Source: Lentilactobacillus raoultii
GTDB lineage: Bacteria > Bacillota > Bacilli > Lactobacillales > Lactobacillaceae
NCBI RefSeq assembly: GCF_900411375.1
Contig: NZ_LS422984.1
Span: 274,510 to 338,509, forward strand
Length of the DNA: 64,000 bases
Direction of reading: 5' to 3'
How positions within the stretch are numbered: position 1 is the first letter of the stretch; each line of letters begins with the position of its first letter. The position numbers and the translations under genes are program-made. Below, piece by piece: positions 44,226-53,901 of this stretch. The notes beneath the pieces are model-generated. The model was not told the origin of the DNA. It did no database searches and saw only the letters and a program-made list of their open reading frames with translations.

Positions 44226-45749
44226 TTACCAGTTCTTTTTGGCAGCTGCTTCAATTCCTGGAAACAAGTCGTACAGGTATTGAAGTGGATGATTGCTAAT
44301 TTTGCTTGAATATACCACTTGAGTGACATTGTCGTAAGTCAACATTAACAACTCTTCACCATTTTCATCACGAACTTCATAGTAACGAATGCCAAGTGCA
44401 ATCGCCTCAAAAACTAACCGCTGGGCATTTTCACTTAAATTAGCCATTGCCGGAAGCAGATCCTTTGAATTGAGGCGTTGGGCTTTCCAAGCTTTTGCCG
44501 TTTGAATGCCAAATTCTTGGAGACTTTGATGCTTGATTTTGGGCAGTAGCATAGCTGAAGCTGTCAATTCGGGATGACTCATCACTTCATTAAAGTCATC
44601 CAGTGCCTGAAGCTGTTCCGAATGAGCATGTAATTGTTTAGCCATCTCGATAAGTTCATCAAATATCTGTAGACCATCAGCTGTTTTAAAAGTCGGTTGA
44701 TCAGGTCGTTCCAAGGCCACTTGGTTATTTTCGTTAAATGATTGTTTGAGCTGATCGTGAATATTGGTTTCATCAACGGGATGAATCAGTAAATACATCA
44801 GGAAAAATTTTAGGAAATACAATGCGTGCCGACTGATGCCGTTGGGCGTAAACGGTGTGTTGTCCATGACTCGAAATTCTAAATATGAAATGCCCTTGGT
44901 ACGATAATCAGCTAATGACTTTTGCCCCCGGAGTCGAACCGGTCCATAAAATTCAGCTGTCGAGAACAATCGATGTTGATTAAGAGCTTCTGAAAGTCGA
45001 TCGATATAGTTACCCAGGCTGGAATAAAGTGTCACGTTAACCCGATCCTCGGGCTTGTTAAGGTAACCATAGATGCTATTGCGAATGCTTCTCACTGGGT
45101 GGGATAACGGAGAATTTTCAGCTGGAAAGAAGCCGGCTTCAGCAATTGGACTGGCACCAAATAAGTATGTCAGCAACCATCGATGCAGAACAAAATTCTG
45201 GGTAATTTGAAAATAAAGGGCATTCTTAAAGTCGACTAGTGACTGAAATTGGTTTTCGTAATGGGTATAGAGCCGATTAATAACTGGCTCTGGAATACTG
45301 AAATTGACATGCAAACCTGTCACGATTTTTAAAGGGACTTGGTATTTTTTAGTTAAATAATCTCGATAAGCTTGGAAGGGCGGTCGAGCAAAGTGGGTCT
45401 CAACAAATTTAATATCATCCGCCGAAAGTGCCGGGGGCATGCTGAAGGGCCAAATATATTCATCGGGTTTCATGGATCGATATAAAACAGTTTGAATGGT
45501 ATCCAACTGGTCCAAGACCCCGCCAATTGTCGGATTTGGGTCTGTAACCAGTTCGTTCATCGACTCTGAAAAGTCGGATTGAAGATAGGGATGATATTTT
45601 CTTGAACCTAAGTTTTGCGGATAGGGGTGACGACTCAAATGCCCATCTCCCTCAATTCGATGTTCTTCAATTTCAATTCCGATCAAGCTGTGATAAAGCT
45701 GTTCTGCAACGTCTTCTTGTTTGATGTACGTTAATAGATTTTCAAGCAT
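44226..45749 (-). CDS. gshA: glutamate--cysteine ligase (GshA type, single domain)
   Basis: Makes gamma-glutamylcysteine from glutamate, cysteine and ATP. The 507-aa product matches the GshA part of the Gram-positive GshAB/GshF enzymes: GIEIEEHRI near the N-terminus, LGSRKYHPYLQSDFSESMNE, TGLHVNFSIPEP, and SYLEFRVMDNTPF further on. It ends without the ATP-grasp glutathione-synthetase half, so gamma-glutamylcysteine rather than glutathione may be the product, unless a separate gshB exists. ATG 45749 lies 7 nt after AGGAG; a GTG six bases upstream is too close to that site. Confidence 0.85.
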   Translation of the reverse strand: MLENLLTYIKQEDVAEQLYHSLIGIEIEEHRIEGDGHLSRHPYPQNLGSRKYHPYLQSDFSESMNELVTDPNPTIGGVLDQLDTIQTVLYRSMKPDEYIWPFSMPPALSADDIKFVETHFARPPFQAYRDYLTKKYQVPLKIVTGLHVNFSIPEPVINRLYTHYENQFQSLVDFKNALYFQITQNFVLHRWLLTYLFGASPIAEAGFFPAENSPLSHPVRSIRNSIYGYLNKPEDRVNVTLYSSLGNYIDRLSEALNQHRLFSTAEFYGPVRLRGQKSLADYRTKGISYLEFRVMDNTPFTPNGISRHALYFLKFFLMYLLIHPVDETNIHDQLKQSFNENNQVALERPDQPTFKTADGLQIFDELIEMAKQLHAHSEQLQALDDFNEVMSHPELTASAMLLPKIKHQSLQEFGIQTAKAWKAQRLNSKDLLPAMANLSENAQRLVFEAIALGIRYYEVRDENGEELLMLTYDNVTQVVYSSKISNHPLQYLYDLFPGIEAAAKKNW

Positions 45750-45909
45750 GGGCACTCTCCTGAATGGATAGATTTACATTATTATAACTAATTTTGTTGA
45801 AGTTGTTATAGGATAACGCCTGTTTTACCAAATCTTTGATAATCCAGGCAAAATCCAATTGAAAAATATCGTAATTGATATATAGAAACTTGAAAGGAGT
45901 GATTAATTA

Positions 45910-47052
45910 GTGCTTGTTGCCCAATTAAACGGTCGATTGATTGAAGCCGATCAAATTGATAGCCAGTCCAAAACCAAAAAATTGGCTTATGTTTGCCCAC
46001 AATGTCATCAGCCGGTCATTTTTAAACATGGTCATTGCCGGATTGCCCACTTTAGTCATTTATCCAGAACTGCGTGTCCATTTAGTGAAAATGAGAGTCA
46101 AATTCATCTGGCTGGGAAGCTTCGGTTAAAGACTGACATGCTGGCATTAGGCTATTCAGCCGTTTTAGAACGAATTTTTCCACAAATTGATCAGCGGGCC
46201 GACGTTTTTGTCCCTGACTTGGAGACAGTTCTGGAATATCAATGCAGTCCAATTTCATTTGACAGCATTAAACGCCGAACTCAAGGATATCTGAAGGTTG
46301 CCAAACGGGTAATATGGATTCTTGGACCACGGTATGAATCAATGCATTATCAGTGCGAGATGATTGCAAAATTTGCTAAATATCATCGCCAGTTGGGATT
46401 CTATTTTATTTGTTACCTTGAAAAAGAGGGCTATTTTAGATTACATTTTCAGTTGAGAGAAATGGCAGGAAAATTGATTGGTGAAACTCAAAACTTTTTA
46501 AATTTGGCGGCATTGTTAGCCTATTTAAAACGGCCACCCAGATCGGTTCAACCCCGGTTTTTAGGCCAAAAGACGGTTCGCCGGCAATTACTTAAACAGT
46601 TGCAGCAAATTCAGCGATGTAATTTGACGGGTCGTCATACGTACTTACCGGCTGTGACGGATTGTTACGCATTTCAAAAATTATTCATAGGGTGCCCGTT
46701 AATTTGTCATGGCAATCGAACGGGGAATTTACCAATTTTTCGGCGATCAATTCTTTGCTGGCGAGTTTGGCTGATGTTACGACTTTTTGATGGTTCACGG
46801 CTGACCATGTCGGATCGCTTACTGACCGGGCTTTTTGAAATTAGTTATGACCAATTTAAGATTGACTTTGCCCAAATTTCTGACAGCAAGCCGTTTTTTA
46901 AAGCTGAATTCCGCCAATTCTTAATCCAGTTACATGACCAGGGATATCTTAGACAAACGGTCACCGGCATTCAAATTTTGAAATGGCCGGTTTGGTTTAC
47001 AGATTATGACCAAAAACGATTGTTTATTATGACAGCACCGCGACTCTTGTGA
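45910..47052 (+). CDS. coiA: competence protein CoiA-like
   Basis: A 380-aa protein of the CoiA family, required after DNA uptake for recombination in streptococci. The N-terminus has a zinc-ribbon-like segment (YVCPQCHQPVIFKHGHCRIA, residues 27-46) and an HFSH motif. A nuclease-like core with RADVFVPDLETVLEYQCSPI (PD-(D/E)XK type, about 97-116) follows. GTG 45910 follows AAAGGAGTGAT. coiA-pepF-spxH is the normal Firmicutes order. No com box was recognised upstream. Activity in natural transformation is not shown by the sequence. Confidence 0.85.
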   Translation: MLVAQLNGRLIEADQIDSQSKTKKLAYVCPQCHQPVIFKHGHCRIAHFSHLSRTACPFSENESQIHLAGKLRLKTDMLALGYSAVLERIFPQIDQRADVFVPDLETVLEYQCSPISFDSIKRRTQGYLKVAKRVIWILGPRYESMHYQCEMIAKFAKYHRQLGFYFICYLEKEGYFRLHFQLREMAGKLIGETQNFLNLAALLAYLKRPPRSVQPRFLGQKTVRRQLLKQLQQIQRCNLTGRHTYLPAVTDCYAFQKLFIGCPLICHGNRTGNLPIFRRSILCWRVWLMLRLFDGSRLTMSDRLLTGLFEISYDQFKIDFAQISDSKPFFKAEFRQFLIQLHDQGYLRQTVTGIQILKWPVWFTDYDQKRLFIMTAPRLL

Positions 47053-47092
47053 TAATCTAGTATTAATTAAGATTGAAAAGGGATGTTGGAAC

Positions 47093-48898
47093 ATGGCGGA
47101 GACTCAAAAATTACCATTACGTAAAGAGGTCCCAGTTGATTTAACTTGGGATCTATCGACAGTTTATCAAAACGATGATCAGTTTGAGGAAGATTTTTCG
47201 GCGGTTCAAGCGGCCCTGCCAGAATTAAAAAAGATGGCAGGAACACTTTCCAAGAATGCGGATGCACTCTTGGAGGCGACTCAAAGGCTGCTGACGGTCT
47301 CTCGGAGGCTTGAAAAGGTTTACGTATATGCTCAATTAAAAAACGATCAGGATACCAGTGAGAGCCGTTATCAGGCAATGTATGCCAGAAGTCAGTCCCT
47401 GGCGGCTCAGTTTGGCGCAGCAGTAGCTTGGTTTGATCCGGAGCTGTTAACAATAAGCGATCAGCAAATGACGACCTTTTATCAGCAACAGCCCAAGTTA
47501 AAGGCTTATAAACGCTTGTATGATCAAACATTTGCTAAACGTGCTCATATCTTGGGACATGAGGTGGAAGAAGTCTTAGCGGGTGCCGATGATATTTTTT
47601 CATCTGGTGAAAAAACTTTTGGGATATTGGATAATACGGATTTGTCATTTCCAACGGTCACCGATGAGAATGGGCAGTCAGTTCAATTGTCACAGGGCGT
47701 TTACAGTATTCTGCTTGAATCAACTAATCGGAAAGTTCGAAAGCAGGCCTTTGAAAAATTATATGAAGTGTATGATCAATTTCAGCATACTTTGGCCGCT
47801 ACCTTGACGACAAATGTTAAGAATCACAATTTTAAAGCCCACCTGCGTCACTATGGGTCAGCTCTTGAAGCAGCACTTTCCGCTAATGAAATTCCAGTAA
47901 AGGTTTACGATAATCTAGTTAGTGAAGTGAACCGGCATTTGGATCTTTTACACCGTTATGTCGCACTTCGAAAACAAATTCTTGGTGTCGATGACTTGCA
48001 CATGTACGATTTGTATACTTCTTTAGTTGGTAAAGAATCACCAAAGTATACGTTTGATGAAGCTAAAAAGGTCGCCTTGGATGCTCTTCAGGTAATGGGA
48101 CCTGAATACGTTAGTCATGTAAAAGAGGAGTTTAGCCAGCGATGGATTGACGTTGTTGAAAACCGCTATAAAAGAAGTGGTGGGTATTCTTCCGGTACTT
48201 ATGACACCAACCCGTTTATTTTACTAAACTGGAAAGATAATTTAGATAATCTGTATACACTTATTCACGAAACGGGTCATAGCATGCACAGTTACTATGC
48301 TTCACATCATCAACCTTATCAGTACGGAGACTATTCAATTTTCGTTGCCGAAATTGCCTCAACTACAAACGAAAATATTCTAACTGATTATCTGCTTGAT
48401 AAGTTTAAAGATGATCCGGAAATGAAGCGGTATGTTTTAAATTACTATCTTGACGGATTTAAGGGAACGGTTTTCCGTCAAACCCAGTTTGCGGAGTTTG
48501 AACAGTATATTCATGAACAGGATGCAAAGGGGCAGCCGTTGACAGCAACCTTTTTAGATGATTATTATCGTCAACTAAATCAAAAGTATTATGGTCAAAG
48601 TGTGATTTCTGATCCGCAAATCAGTTTAGAATGGTCCCGAATTCCGCATTTCTATTATAACTTTTACGTTTATCAATATGCGACTGGGTTCGCAGCTGCC
48701 TCAACGCTTGCTGATAACATTGTGCACGGTGACCAAAATAACGTTGACAAATATTTAAACTATTTGAAGTCTGGCAGTTCCGATACGCCGATTAATGTAA
48801 TGAGAAAAGCTGGCGTTGACATGACCAAATCAGATTATCTTGAGAAAGCGTTTGAAATTTTTGAAAAACGATTGAATGAATTTGAAGCGTTATTCTAA
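47093..48898 (+). CDS. pepF: oligoendopeptidase F
   Basis: Cytoplasmic zinc metallopeptidase (family M3) that cuts peptides of about 7-17 residues. The 601-aa product is full length, with the zinc site HETGH (TLIHETGHSMHSYYA, about residues 389-403) and a downstream Glu in FVAEIASTTNE. The conserved substrate-binding tyrosines SRIPHFYYNFYVYQYATG lie near the C-terminus. ATG 47093 follows AAAAGGGA. It lies between coiA and a terminator. Confidence 0.96.
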   Translation: MAETQKLPLRKEVPVDLTWDLSTVYQNDDQFEEDFSAVQAALPELKKMAGTLSKNADALLEATQRLLTVSRRLEKVYVYAQLKNDQDTSESRYQAMYARSQSLAAQFGAAVAWFDPELLTISDQQMTTFYQQQPKLKAYKRLYDQTFAKRAHILGHEVEEVLAGADDIFSSGEKTFGILDNTDLSFPTVTDENGQSVQLSQGVYSILLESTNRKVRKQAFEKLYEVYDQFQHTLAATLTTNVKNHNFKAHLRHYGSALEAALSANEIPVKVYDNLVSEVNRHLDLLHRYVALRKQILGVDDLHMYDLYTSLVGKESPKYTFDEAKKVALDALQVMGPEYVSHVKEEFSQRWIDVVENRYKRSGGYSSGTYDTNPFILLNWKDNLDNLYTLIHETGHSMHSYYASHHQPYQYGDYSIFVAEIASTTNENILTDYLLDKFKDDPEMKRYVLNYYLDGFKGTVFRQTQFAEFEQYIHEQDAKGQPLTATFLDDYYRQLNQKYYGQSVISDPQISLEWSRIPHFYYNFYVYQYATGFAAASTLADNIVHGDQNNVDKYLNYLKSGSSDTPINVMRKAGVDMTKSDYLEKAFEIFEKRLNEFEALF

Positions 48899-48981
48899 CC
48901 GATACTATCATTCGTTAGTTATCGTTAGTAACCAAAACTGATATACTTCTTAGCTGAGCAACTTGCTTAGATTAGTATTAC

Positions 48982-49027
48982 AAAAAGCAGTCAAAATAAC
49001 CATTTTCGGTTATTTTGACTGCTTTTT
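48982..49027. terminator. bidirectional terminator between pepF and spxH
   Basis: A perfect 20-bp stem (AAAAAGCAGTCAAAATAACC with its complement) around a 6-nt loop, with flanking A/T runs. Confidence 0.92.
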
Positions 49028-49049
49028 GTCTAAGATCATTAGACTACTT

Positions 49050-49676
49050 TTAGAAGAAATTCGATTGGGGATATAAGATAGTTGCTCCCCGATTTGTTTG
49101 ATGTTGTTTAACCAACTCTTCGAAATGCGCCACAGAACTAACACTGCGCTCGCAGAATTTAAACATTGATTGATAATCAAAATCCTTAATCAGTACGCCG
49201 TTATTATCAACTGCTGAATTAAATAAAACAGCAGTTGCCGGTTCATCTACCGACATTTCATGAACCATTCGTTGATCACATTTAAACATGTTTTCCGCCA
49301 ATTCGGATCGTCTGTCTTCCTCAAACATTTCACAATCCAAACCATTATTTTCCGCTAACTGATAAACCAATTCATCGTTGTATTCACGGTTGTTAAGTAA
49401 CAATTCACGCTGCAGATCCATTAAGAAGCGGCGCCCCAACCTTTTCCCCTGAAAGGAGGCCGCTTTAGAATCAAGTACAATATGATACGGAAGCTTATGG
49501 TCAAATTGATGACCTGCTTTCGTTGCCATTTGATTTAAAATTTTGATGTTTAACATCGTAATGAATCGAACTGAAACCTTGGTATTTAGTTTGCGGGAAA
49601 TATTATCAATTGTTTTCTCGGCGTCGTAACAATGTCGATTTAACGGATCAATGAATAAATAAATTTCGAGAACCAT
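49050..49676 (-). CDS. spxH: ClpXP adaptor SpxH (YjbH), DsbA-like fold
   Basis: Adaptor that delivers Spx to ClpXP for degradation. The 208-aa product is DsbA/thioredoxin-like. The N-terminal active-site region reads FIDPLNRHCYDAEKT, so the first Cys of the usual CxxC pair is replaced by Asn and only one Cys remains. This fits an adaptor rather than an oxidoreductase. ATG 49676 lies after GGAGGGGC; nine further codons upstream are open but unsupported. spx is in the same window, and coiA-pepF-spxH is the conserved order. Confidence 0.87.
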   Translation of the reverse strand: MVLEIYLFIDPLNRHCYDAEKTIDNISRKLNTKVSVRFITMLNIKILNQMATKAGHQFDHKLPYHIVLDSKAASFQGKRLGRRFLMDLQRELLLNNREYNDELVYQLAENNGLDCEMFEEDRRSELAENMFKCDQRMVHEMSVDEPATAVLFNSAVDNNGVLIKDFDYQSMFKFCERSVSSVAHFEELVKQHQTNRGATILYPQSNFF

Positions 49677-49737
49677 AGTGCCCCTCCAATTTTTAATCGA
49701 CAAAATAAAAGTAATATACCAATTATTTACTTATCTA

Positions 49738-49765
49738 AGAATACCAAATTTTGAGCTAAAAACAA
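49738..49765 (-). promoter_or_regulatory. putative spxH promoter
   Basis: On the minus strand TTGTTT (49765-49760) and TATTCT (49743-49738) are 16 bp apart, with a TGn extension before the -10. Confidence 0.5.
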
Positions 49766-49933
49766 TATATTTGCTCACAACAATATGTAAAAAGTGTGAC
49801 TGCTGACAATTTTTCGGATTTCTAAATGCTGATTGGTAGAAAAAACAGGGTCAGGTGACGAGAAAAACAATTCAGAGTACTCGTGACAATTATTTTGAAT
49901 AATCGCCTCCCAAGAGATTTTTCCATCCACTTT
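49766..49933. other. non-coding spacer between spxH and relQ
   Basis: AT-rich sequence without a supported gene. Apart from the two divergent promoters on its flanks, no structure stands out. Confidence 0.5.
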
Positions 49934-49963
49934 TTGGGGAATCCTTATTTATTATGTTAGAAT
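49934..49963 (+). promoter_or_regulatory. putative promoter of the relQ-nadK unit
   Basis: TTGGGG (49934-49939) and TAGAAT (49958-49963) are 18 bp apart, with a TG at -15. A leader of about 115 nt follows, with a CCGTTGATT/AATCAATGG hairpin at 50033-50053. Confidence 0.45.
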
Positions 49964-50086
49964 ATAGGCTGATTGTAAAATTTAAAAACTGGAAAACGAG
50001 TGGGTAAGCTGGCAGTTTTGGCCGGTGACAACCGTTGATTATAAATCAATGGCTACTTGTCCATTTACAAGATTGGAAGTGATAGC

Positions 50087-50737
50087 TTGGTTGAAGATTG
50101 GGATAATTTTTTAATTCCATACAAACAGGCTGTTGATGAATTAAAAGTAAAATTACGTGGGATTCGAGCCCAATTTTTGAAGCTGGATGGTCGAAGCCCA
50201 ATTGAATTTGTAACCGGACGGGTTAAACCCGTTGACAGTATTAAAGAGAAAATGGTTCGTCGGCATATTTCAGAAGACCGACTTGAAGAAGATATGGAAG
50301 ATATCGCCGGTTTGCGGATTATGTGTCAGTTCGTTGAAGATATTTACCAGGTAGTGGATTTGTTACGGAAACGAACAGATATCAATATTCTTGAAGAGCG
50401 CGGCTACGTTCACAATAAAAAACCCAGCGGTTATCGTTCTTATCATATTATTTTTGAATACCCTGTTCAAATGTTGGATGGCGAAAAGGTGATCTTGGCT
50501 GAAATTCAGGTTCGAACATTGGCCATGAACTTTTGGGCAACAGTTGAGCATTCACTTAACTATAAGTATAAAGGTGAATTTCCAGATGACTTAAAAGTTC
50601 GATTAGAACGGTCTGCTGAAGCTGCCTTTAAGCTAGATGAAGAAATGTCTGAGATCCGTGGTGAACTCCAGGAGACTAAGCAGGAAACAACGGACAAGGA
50701 TGCGAGGAAGTCATCAGATGAGAATAGCGATATATAG
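50087..50737 (+). CDS. relQ: small alarmone synthetase RelQ (GTP pyrophosphokinase)
   Basis: Makes (p)ppGpp from ATP and GTP or GDP in the stringent and cell-wall stress response. It has only the synthetase domain, with no HD hydrolase, TGS or ACT part. Motifs: EDMEDIAGLRIMCQFVEDIY, a GYVHNKKPSGYRSYH loop, and EIQVRTLAMNFWATVEHSLN. From TTG 50087 it is 216 aa, close to Bacillus YjbM; GGAAGTGA lies 5 nt upstream. An in-frame TTG at 50057 would add ten residues. The nadK start overlaps its end by 20 nt. Confidence 0.93.
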   Translation: MVEDWDNFLIPYKQAVDELKVKLRGIRAQFLKLDGRSPIEFVTGRVKPVDSIKEKMVRRHISEDRLEEDMEDIAGLRIMCQFVEDIYQVVDLLRKRTDINILEERGYVHNKKPSGYRSYHIIFEYPVQMLDGEKVILAEIQVRTLAMNFWATVEHSLNYKYKGEFPDDLKVRLERSAEAAFKLDEEMSEIRGELQETKQETTDKDARKSSDENSDI

Positions 50738-51530
50738 TAATTTAGGGGAAGCTTCAAATATCGTGGCGACTTCCCTAAGAAATCAAATTGAAAAATCAAC
50801 CGGTTTGATAATCGATGGGCTAAATCCAGAAATTGTGATTTCAGTTGGTGGGGATGGAACGCTACTTTCGGCTTTCCATCACTATCAAGATATTAACGAT
50901 AAGGTTCGATTTATCGGCATTCACACAGGCCATCTTGGGTTCTACACGGATTGGCGGGATTATGAAGTGAATGATTTAGTTGCCAGTTTGGAAAATGATA
51001 ATGGCCAGAGTGTCACCTATCCTTTATTAGACATTAAGGTCAATTATTCTGGTGGCGGTGCGGCTGATGTCGGGTTAGCTTTAAACGAGTCCACTTTGAA
51101 ACAAATTAGTGGGTCAATGGTGGCAGATGTCTACATCAAAAATCAATTGTTTGAGAGTTTCCGTGGTGATGGTCTATGTGTCTCGACACCCAGTGGCTCA
51201 ACGGCGTATAATAAATCAGTTGGCGGCGCGATTATTAATCCACGGTTGAACGCCATTCAGATTGCTGAAATTTCGTCCATTAATAACCGAGTCTTTCGAA
51301 CACTGGGTTCCCCGTTGATCATTGCGCCGGATGAATGGATTAAAATCGTTCCGAAGTCAACGCATCGAACAATCTTAACGTGTGATCATCAAGTGATTAC
51401 GACGCGAACGGTTGCTTCGGTTGAATATCGGATTTCTCAAAAACGGATTGCTTTTGCTCAATATCGACACACGCAATTTTGGCGTCGGGTCAGCAATTCA
51501 TTTATCGGCGAGGTTAATTTGGATGACTAA
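50718..51530 (+). CDS. nadK: NAD kinase
   Basis: Phosphorylates NAD to NADP. The 270-aa product has the catalytic motif ISVGGDGTLLSAFHHY (GGDGT, about residues 34-49) and the NAD-binding motif CVSTPSGSTAYNKSVGGAII (about 153-172). ATG 50718 lies 7 nt after GAGGAAG, inside the end of relQ. An upstream open stretch is not used. nadK between relQ and an RluA-type synthase is conserved in Firmicutes. Confidence 0.95.
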   Translation: MRIAIYSNLGEASNIVATSLRNQIEKSTGLIIDGLNPEIVISVGGDGTLLSAFHHYQDINDKVRFIGIHTGHLGFYTDWRDYEVNDLVASLENDNGQSVTYPLLDIKVNYSGGGAADVGLALNESTLKQISGSMVADVYIKNQLFESFRGDGLCVSTPSGSTAYNKSVGGAIINPRLNAIQIAEISSINNRVFRTLGSPLIIAPDEWIKIVPKSTHRTILTCDHQVITTRTVASVEYRISQKRIAFAQYRHTQFWRRVSNSFIGEVNLDD

Positions 51531-52416
51531 GTTTACTTGGAAATACCGTGGGAATGCGCCAATCAAGCTTCGAACGTTCATCATGGGTTATGGTGTGACG
51601 CGCACTCTCTTGAAAAAAATCAAGTATCATGGTGGTCATACGTTGGTTAATGGCGTTCCATCACTAGTTAATCGAAAATTAGCTCAAAATGACGTGGTAA
51701 CTGTGATTTTACCTCCGGAACCGGAAAATGATCAGGTGCCGGCTTCAACTTTACCCATTCATATTATTTTTGAAGATGAGCATTTTTTGGTGGTGAACAA
51801 ACCTGCGGGGGTGGCCTCAGTTCCCGCCCATAATCGGGCAAATGATTCCCTGGTTAATCGAGTTAAGGGCTATTATCAGCGTCAACACTATGCCAATCAA
51901 AAAATTCATATTGTCACAAGACTGGATAAGGACACTAGTGGGTTGGTTATTTTTGCCAAGCACCATTTAGCGCATTCGGTTTTAGATAAGCAGTTGAAGG
52001 ATCATCAAATTAAGAAAAATTACCTGGCAATCGTTGAAGGCGTCTTTTCAACCGACCATTTTGAAATTGATCTACCAATTCAGCGAGTGGCCGGTTCTTT
52101 AGTGATGCGTCAAGTTGGCGACCCAGGAAAAATGTCAATTACCGAAGCGTGGACTAAACGTCGGTTGGTAGCCCATACGTTGCTTGACTTACGGATTCAT
52201 ACGGGACGGACTCATCAGATTCGAGTTCACATGAAGGCGATTGGTCATCCGTTGGTTGGCGATTGGCTTTATAATCCAGAAGATCGTTCATTTCCGCGGC
52301 AAGCTTTACACTGTGCTCGATTGCGGTTTTTTAACCCGTTTTGTGGACGATTTGTTAATTATACAGCGCCACTTCCTGACGACATGAAAACTTATCTGGC
52401 AAATAATGAAAGGTAG
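51523..52416 (+). CDS. RluA-family pseudouridine synthase (YjbO-like)
   Basis: Pseudouridine synthase of the RluA/RluD group, 297 aa. The catalytic motif VTRLDKDTSGLVIFAKHHLA carries the active-site Asp. A C-terminal HTGRTHQIRVHMKAIGHPLV motif follows. The N-terminal S4-like part is short. The precise rRNA or tRNA target cannot be told from sequence. ATG 51523 overlaps the nadK stop by 8 nt, so the two are translationally coupled. Confidence 0.9.
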   Translation: MTKFTWKYRGNAPIKLRTFIMGYGVTRTLLKKIKYHGGHTLVNGVPSLVNRKLAQNDVVTVILPPEPENDQVPASTLPIHIIFEDEHFLVVNKPAGVASVPAHNRANDSLVNRVKGYYQRQHYANQKIHIVTRLDKDTSGLVIFAKHHLAHSVLDKQLKDHQIKKNYLAIVEGVFSTDHFEIDLPIQRVAGSLVMRQVGDPGKMSITEAWTKRRLVAHTLLDLRIHTGRTHQIRVHMKAIGHPLVGDWLYNPEDRSFPRQALHCARLRFFNPFCGRFVNYTAPLPDDMKTYLANNER

Positions 52417-52427
52417 GGGCAACCTGA

Positions 52428-53276
52428 TTGAAGAAAATTGAACTTGGTGCCGCATTTATTAAGCAGAACCAGCACCTGTTTCGTTGCCCAGTATGTGACC
52501 AGCCTTTTAGTGAGGTGGTTCATTACCAACTAATCTGTCCTAATCGTCATTCGTTTGATTTATCAAAAAAGGGGACACTTTATTTTTTGAATCGATCAGC
52601 TAATAACGAGTATGATAAACAGATGTTGGTTTCAAGACAACGCTTGTTGAGTGCTGGATTATTTGATGGCATTATAAAAAAGGTTGGGGCCCAGTTAAAA
52701 CCCGAACCGGAAACTATTTTGGATGTTGGCTGTGGTGAAGGCACCCCGCTGGCTCGCCTGTTACAAGCAAGGCCTGGTAACGATACGGCGATTGGATTTG
52801 ATATCTCGAAAGATGGGATTAATTTAGCAACTCAGTATAATCATCAGGCGTTTTTTTGTGTTGCTGATTTGGCCCATTTACCCTTTAATGATCATGTTTT
52901 TTCAACGGTGATTGATTTATTCTCGCCTTCTTCGTATAGTGAGTTTAACCGAGTCATTAAGCGTGGCGGCCAATTAATTAAAACCATCCCGAATAGCGGT
53001 TACCTGCAGGAATTACGTCAGTTATTATATGGTGAGCACCAAGCAAACAGTTTCTATTCTAATCAAAAGGTCCTGGCACTGTTTCGAAATCATTATCCAA
53101 ATAGTAAGGTTGAATCGTTACGCTATCAATTTCAAATTCCAACAGGGTATCAGCACGACTTATTGATGATGACGCCACTTCATTGGGGACGTGGTCGTCG
53201 GCAAAACGTTTCGACACAGCTTGATGAATTAACCGAAATTACAGTTGATGTTTCAATTCTAATAACACATTTTTAA
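52428..53276 (+). CDS. rlmA: 23S rRNA (guanine-N1)-methyltransferase, RlmA family
   Basis: SAM-dependent methyltransferase that methylates a guanine in helix 35 of 23S rRNA (G745 for RlmAI, G748 for RlmAII/TlrB). The 282-aa product starts with a zinc finger (CPVCDQPF and LICPNRHSFDLSKKG) typical of RlmA. The SAM motif ILDVGCGEGTPLARLL (about 98-113) follows. In Gram-positives the RlmAII type is usual. TTG 52428 follows AGGTAGGGG. It is 11 nt after the RluA-type gene. Confidence 0.86.
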   Translation: MKKIELGAAFIKQNQHLFRCPVCDQPFSEVVHYQLICPNRHSFDLSKKGTLYFLNRSANNEYDKQMLVSRQRLLSAGLFDGIIKKVGAQLKPEPETILDVGCGEGTPLARLLQARPGNDTAIGFDISKDGINLATQYNHQAFFCVADLAHLPFNDHVFSTVIDLFSPSSYSEFNRVIKRGGQLIKTIPNSGYLQELRQLLYGEHQANSFYSNQKVLALFRNHYPNSKVESLRYQFQIPTGYQHDLLMMTPLHWGRGRRQNVSTQLDELTEITVDVSILITHF

Positions 53277-53290
53277 ACTTGGAGGAAGAA

Positions 53291-53803
53291 ATGGCTAACC
53301 ACATTGTTTTATTTGAACCCTTAATGCCGGCAAATACCGGTAATATTGCAAGAACTTGTGCCGGCACTGATACTGTTTTAGATTTAATTGAACCCCTGGG
53401 GTTTAAAATGGATGATAAGCATTTGAAACGAGCTGGGTTGGATTATTGGGACAAGGTCAAAATTAATTATCATCAAAATTTGCCGGCTTTTTTAAAAACG
53501 GTCGACAATCCTAAAAATTTATTTCTAGTTTCAAAGTTTGCCAATCAGGACTATACGGATCCAGACTATTCAGATCCAAACGAAGACTATTATTTATTAT
53601 TCGGCAAGGAAACAACTGGGTTACCGGAACCGTTCATGAGGCAAAATCCCGAAAAAGCAATTCGAATTCCTCAGGATGATGCCCATATTCGCGCATTAAA
53701 TTTATCCAATAGTTGTGCAATTGTCATCTATGAAGTTTTAAGACAGCAGCACTTCAATCAATTGGAACGAACGCATCGCTACCCGCACGATAAGCTTAAA
53801 TAG
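53291..53803 (+). CDS. trmL: tRNA (cytidine(34)-2'-O)-methyltransferase TrmL
   Basis: SPOUT-class methyltransferase that modifies the wobble position of tRNA-Leu. The 170-aa product has the family motifs FEPLMPANTGNIARTCAGT (about 7-25), LFGKETTGLPEPF and RIPQDDAHIRALNLSNSCAI near the C-terminal knot. ATG 53291 follows GGAGGA; a TTG 12 bases upstream lies before that site. No clear terminator was found between it and ftsK. Confidence 0.93.
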   Translation: MANHIVLFEPLMPANTGNIARTCAGTDTVLDLIEPLGFKMDDKHLKRAGLDYWDKVKINYHQNLPAFLKTVDNPKNLFLVSKFANQDYTDPDYSDPNEDYYLLFGKETTGLPEPFMRQNPEKAIRIPQDDAHIRALNLSNSCAIVIYEVLRQQHFNQLERTHRYPHDKLK

Positions 53804-53901
53804 GACAGTGAGTTCTTTAAAGAGCCTAAGTGGTCCCAAAATTTTTGCTCGCCGAATAAGTGATGAAAGATGACTATGTAGTTGATTTGAGGAGGTAGAC
53901 C

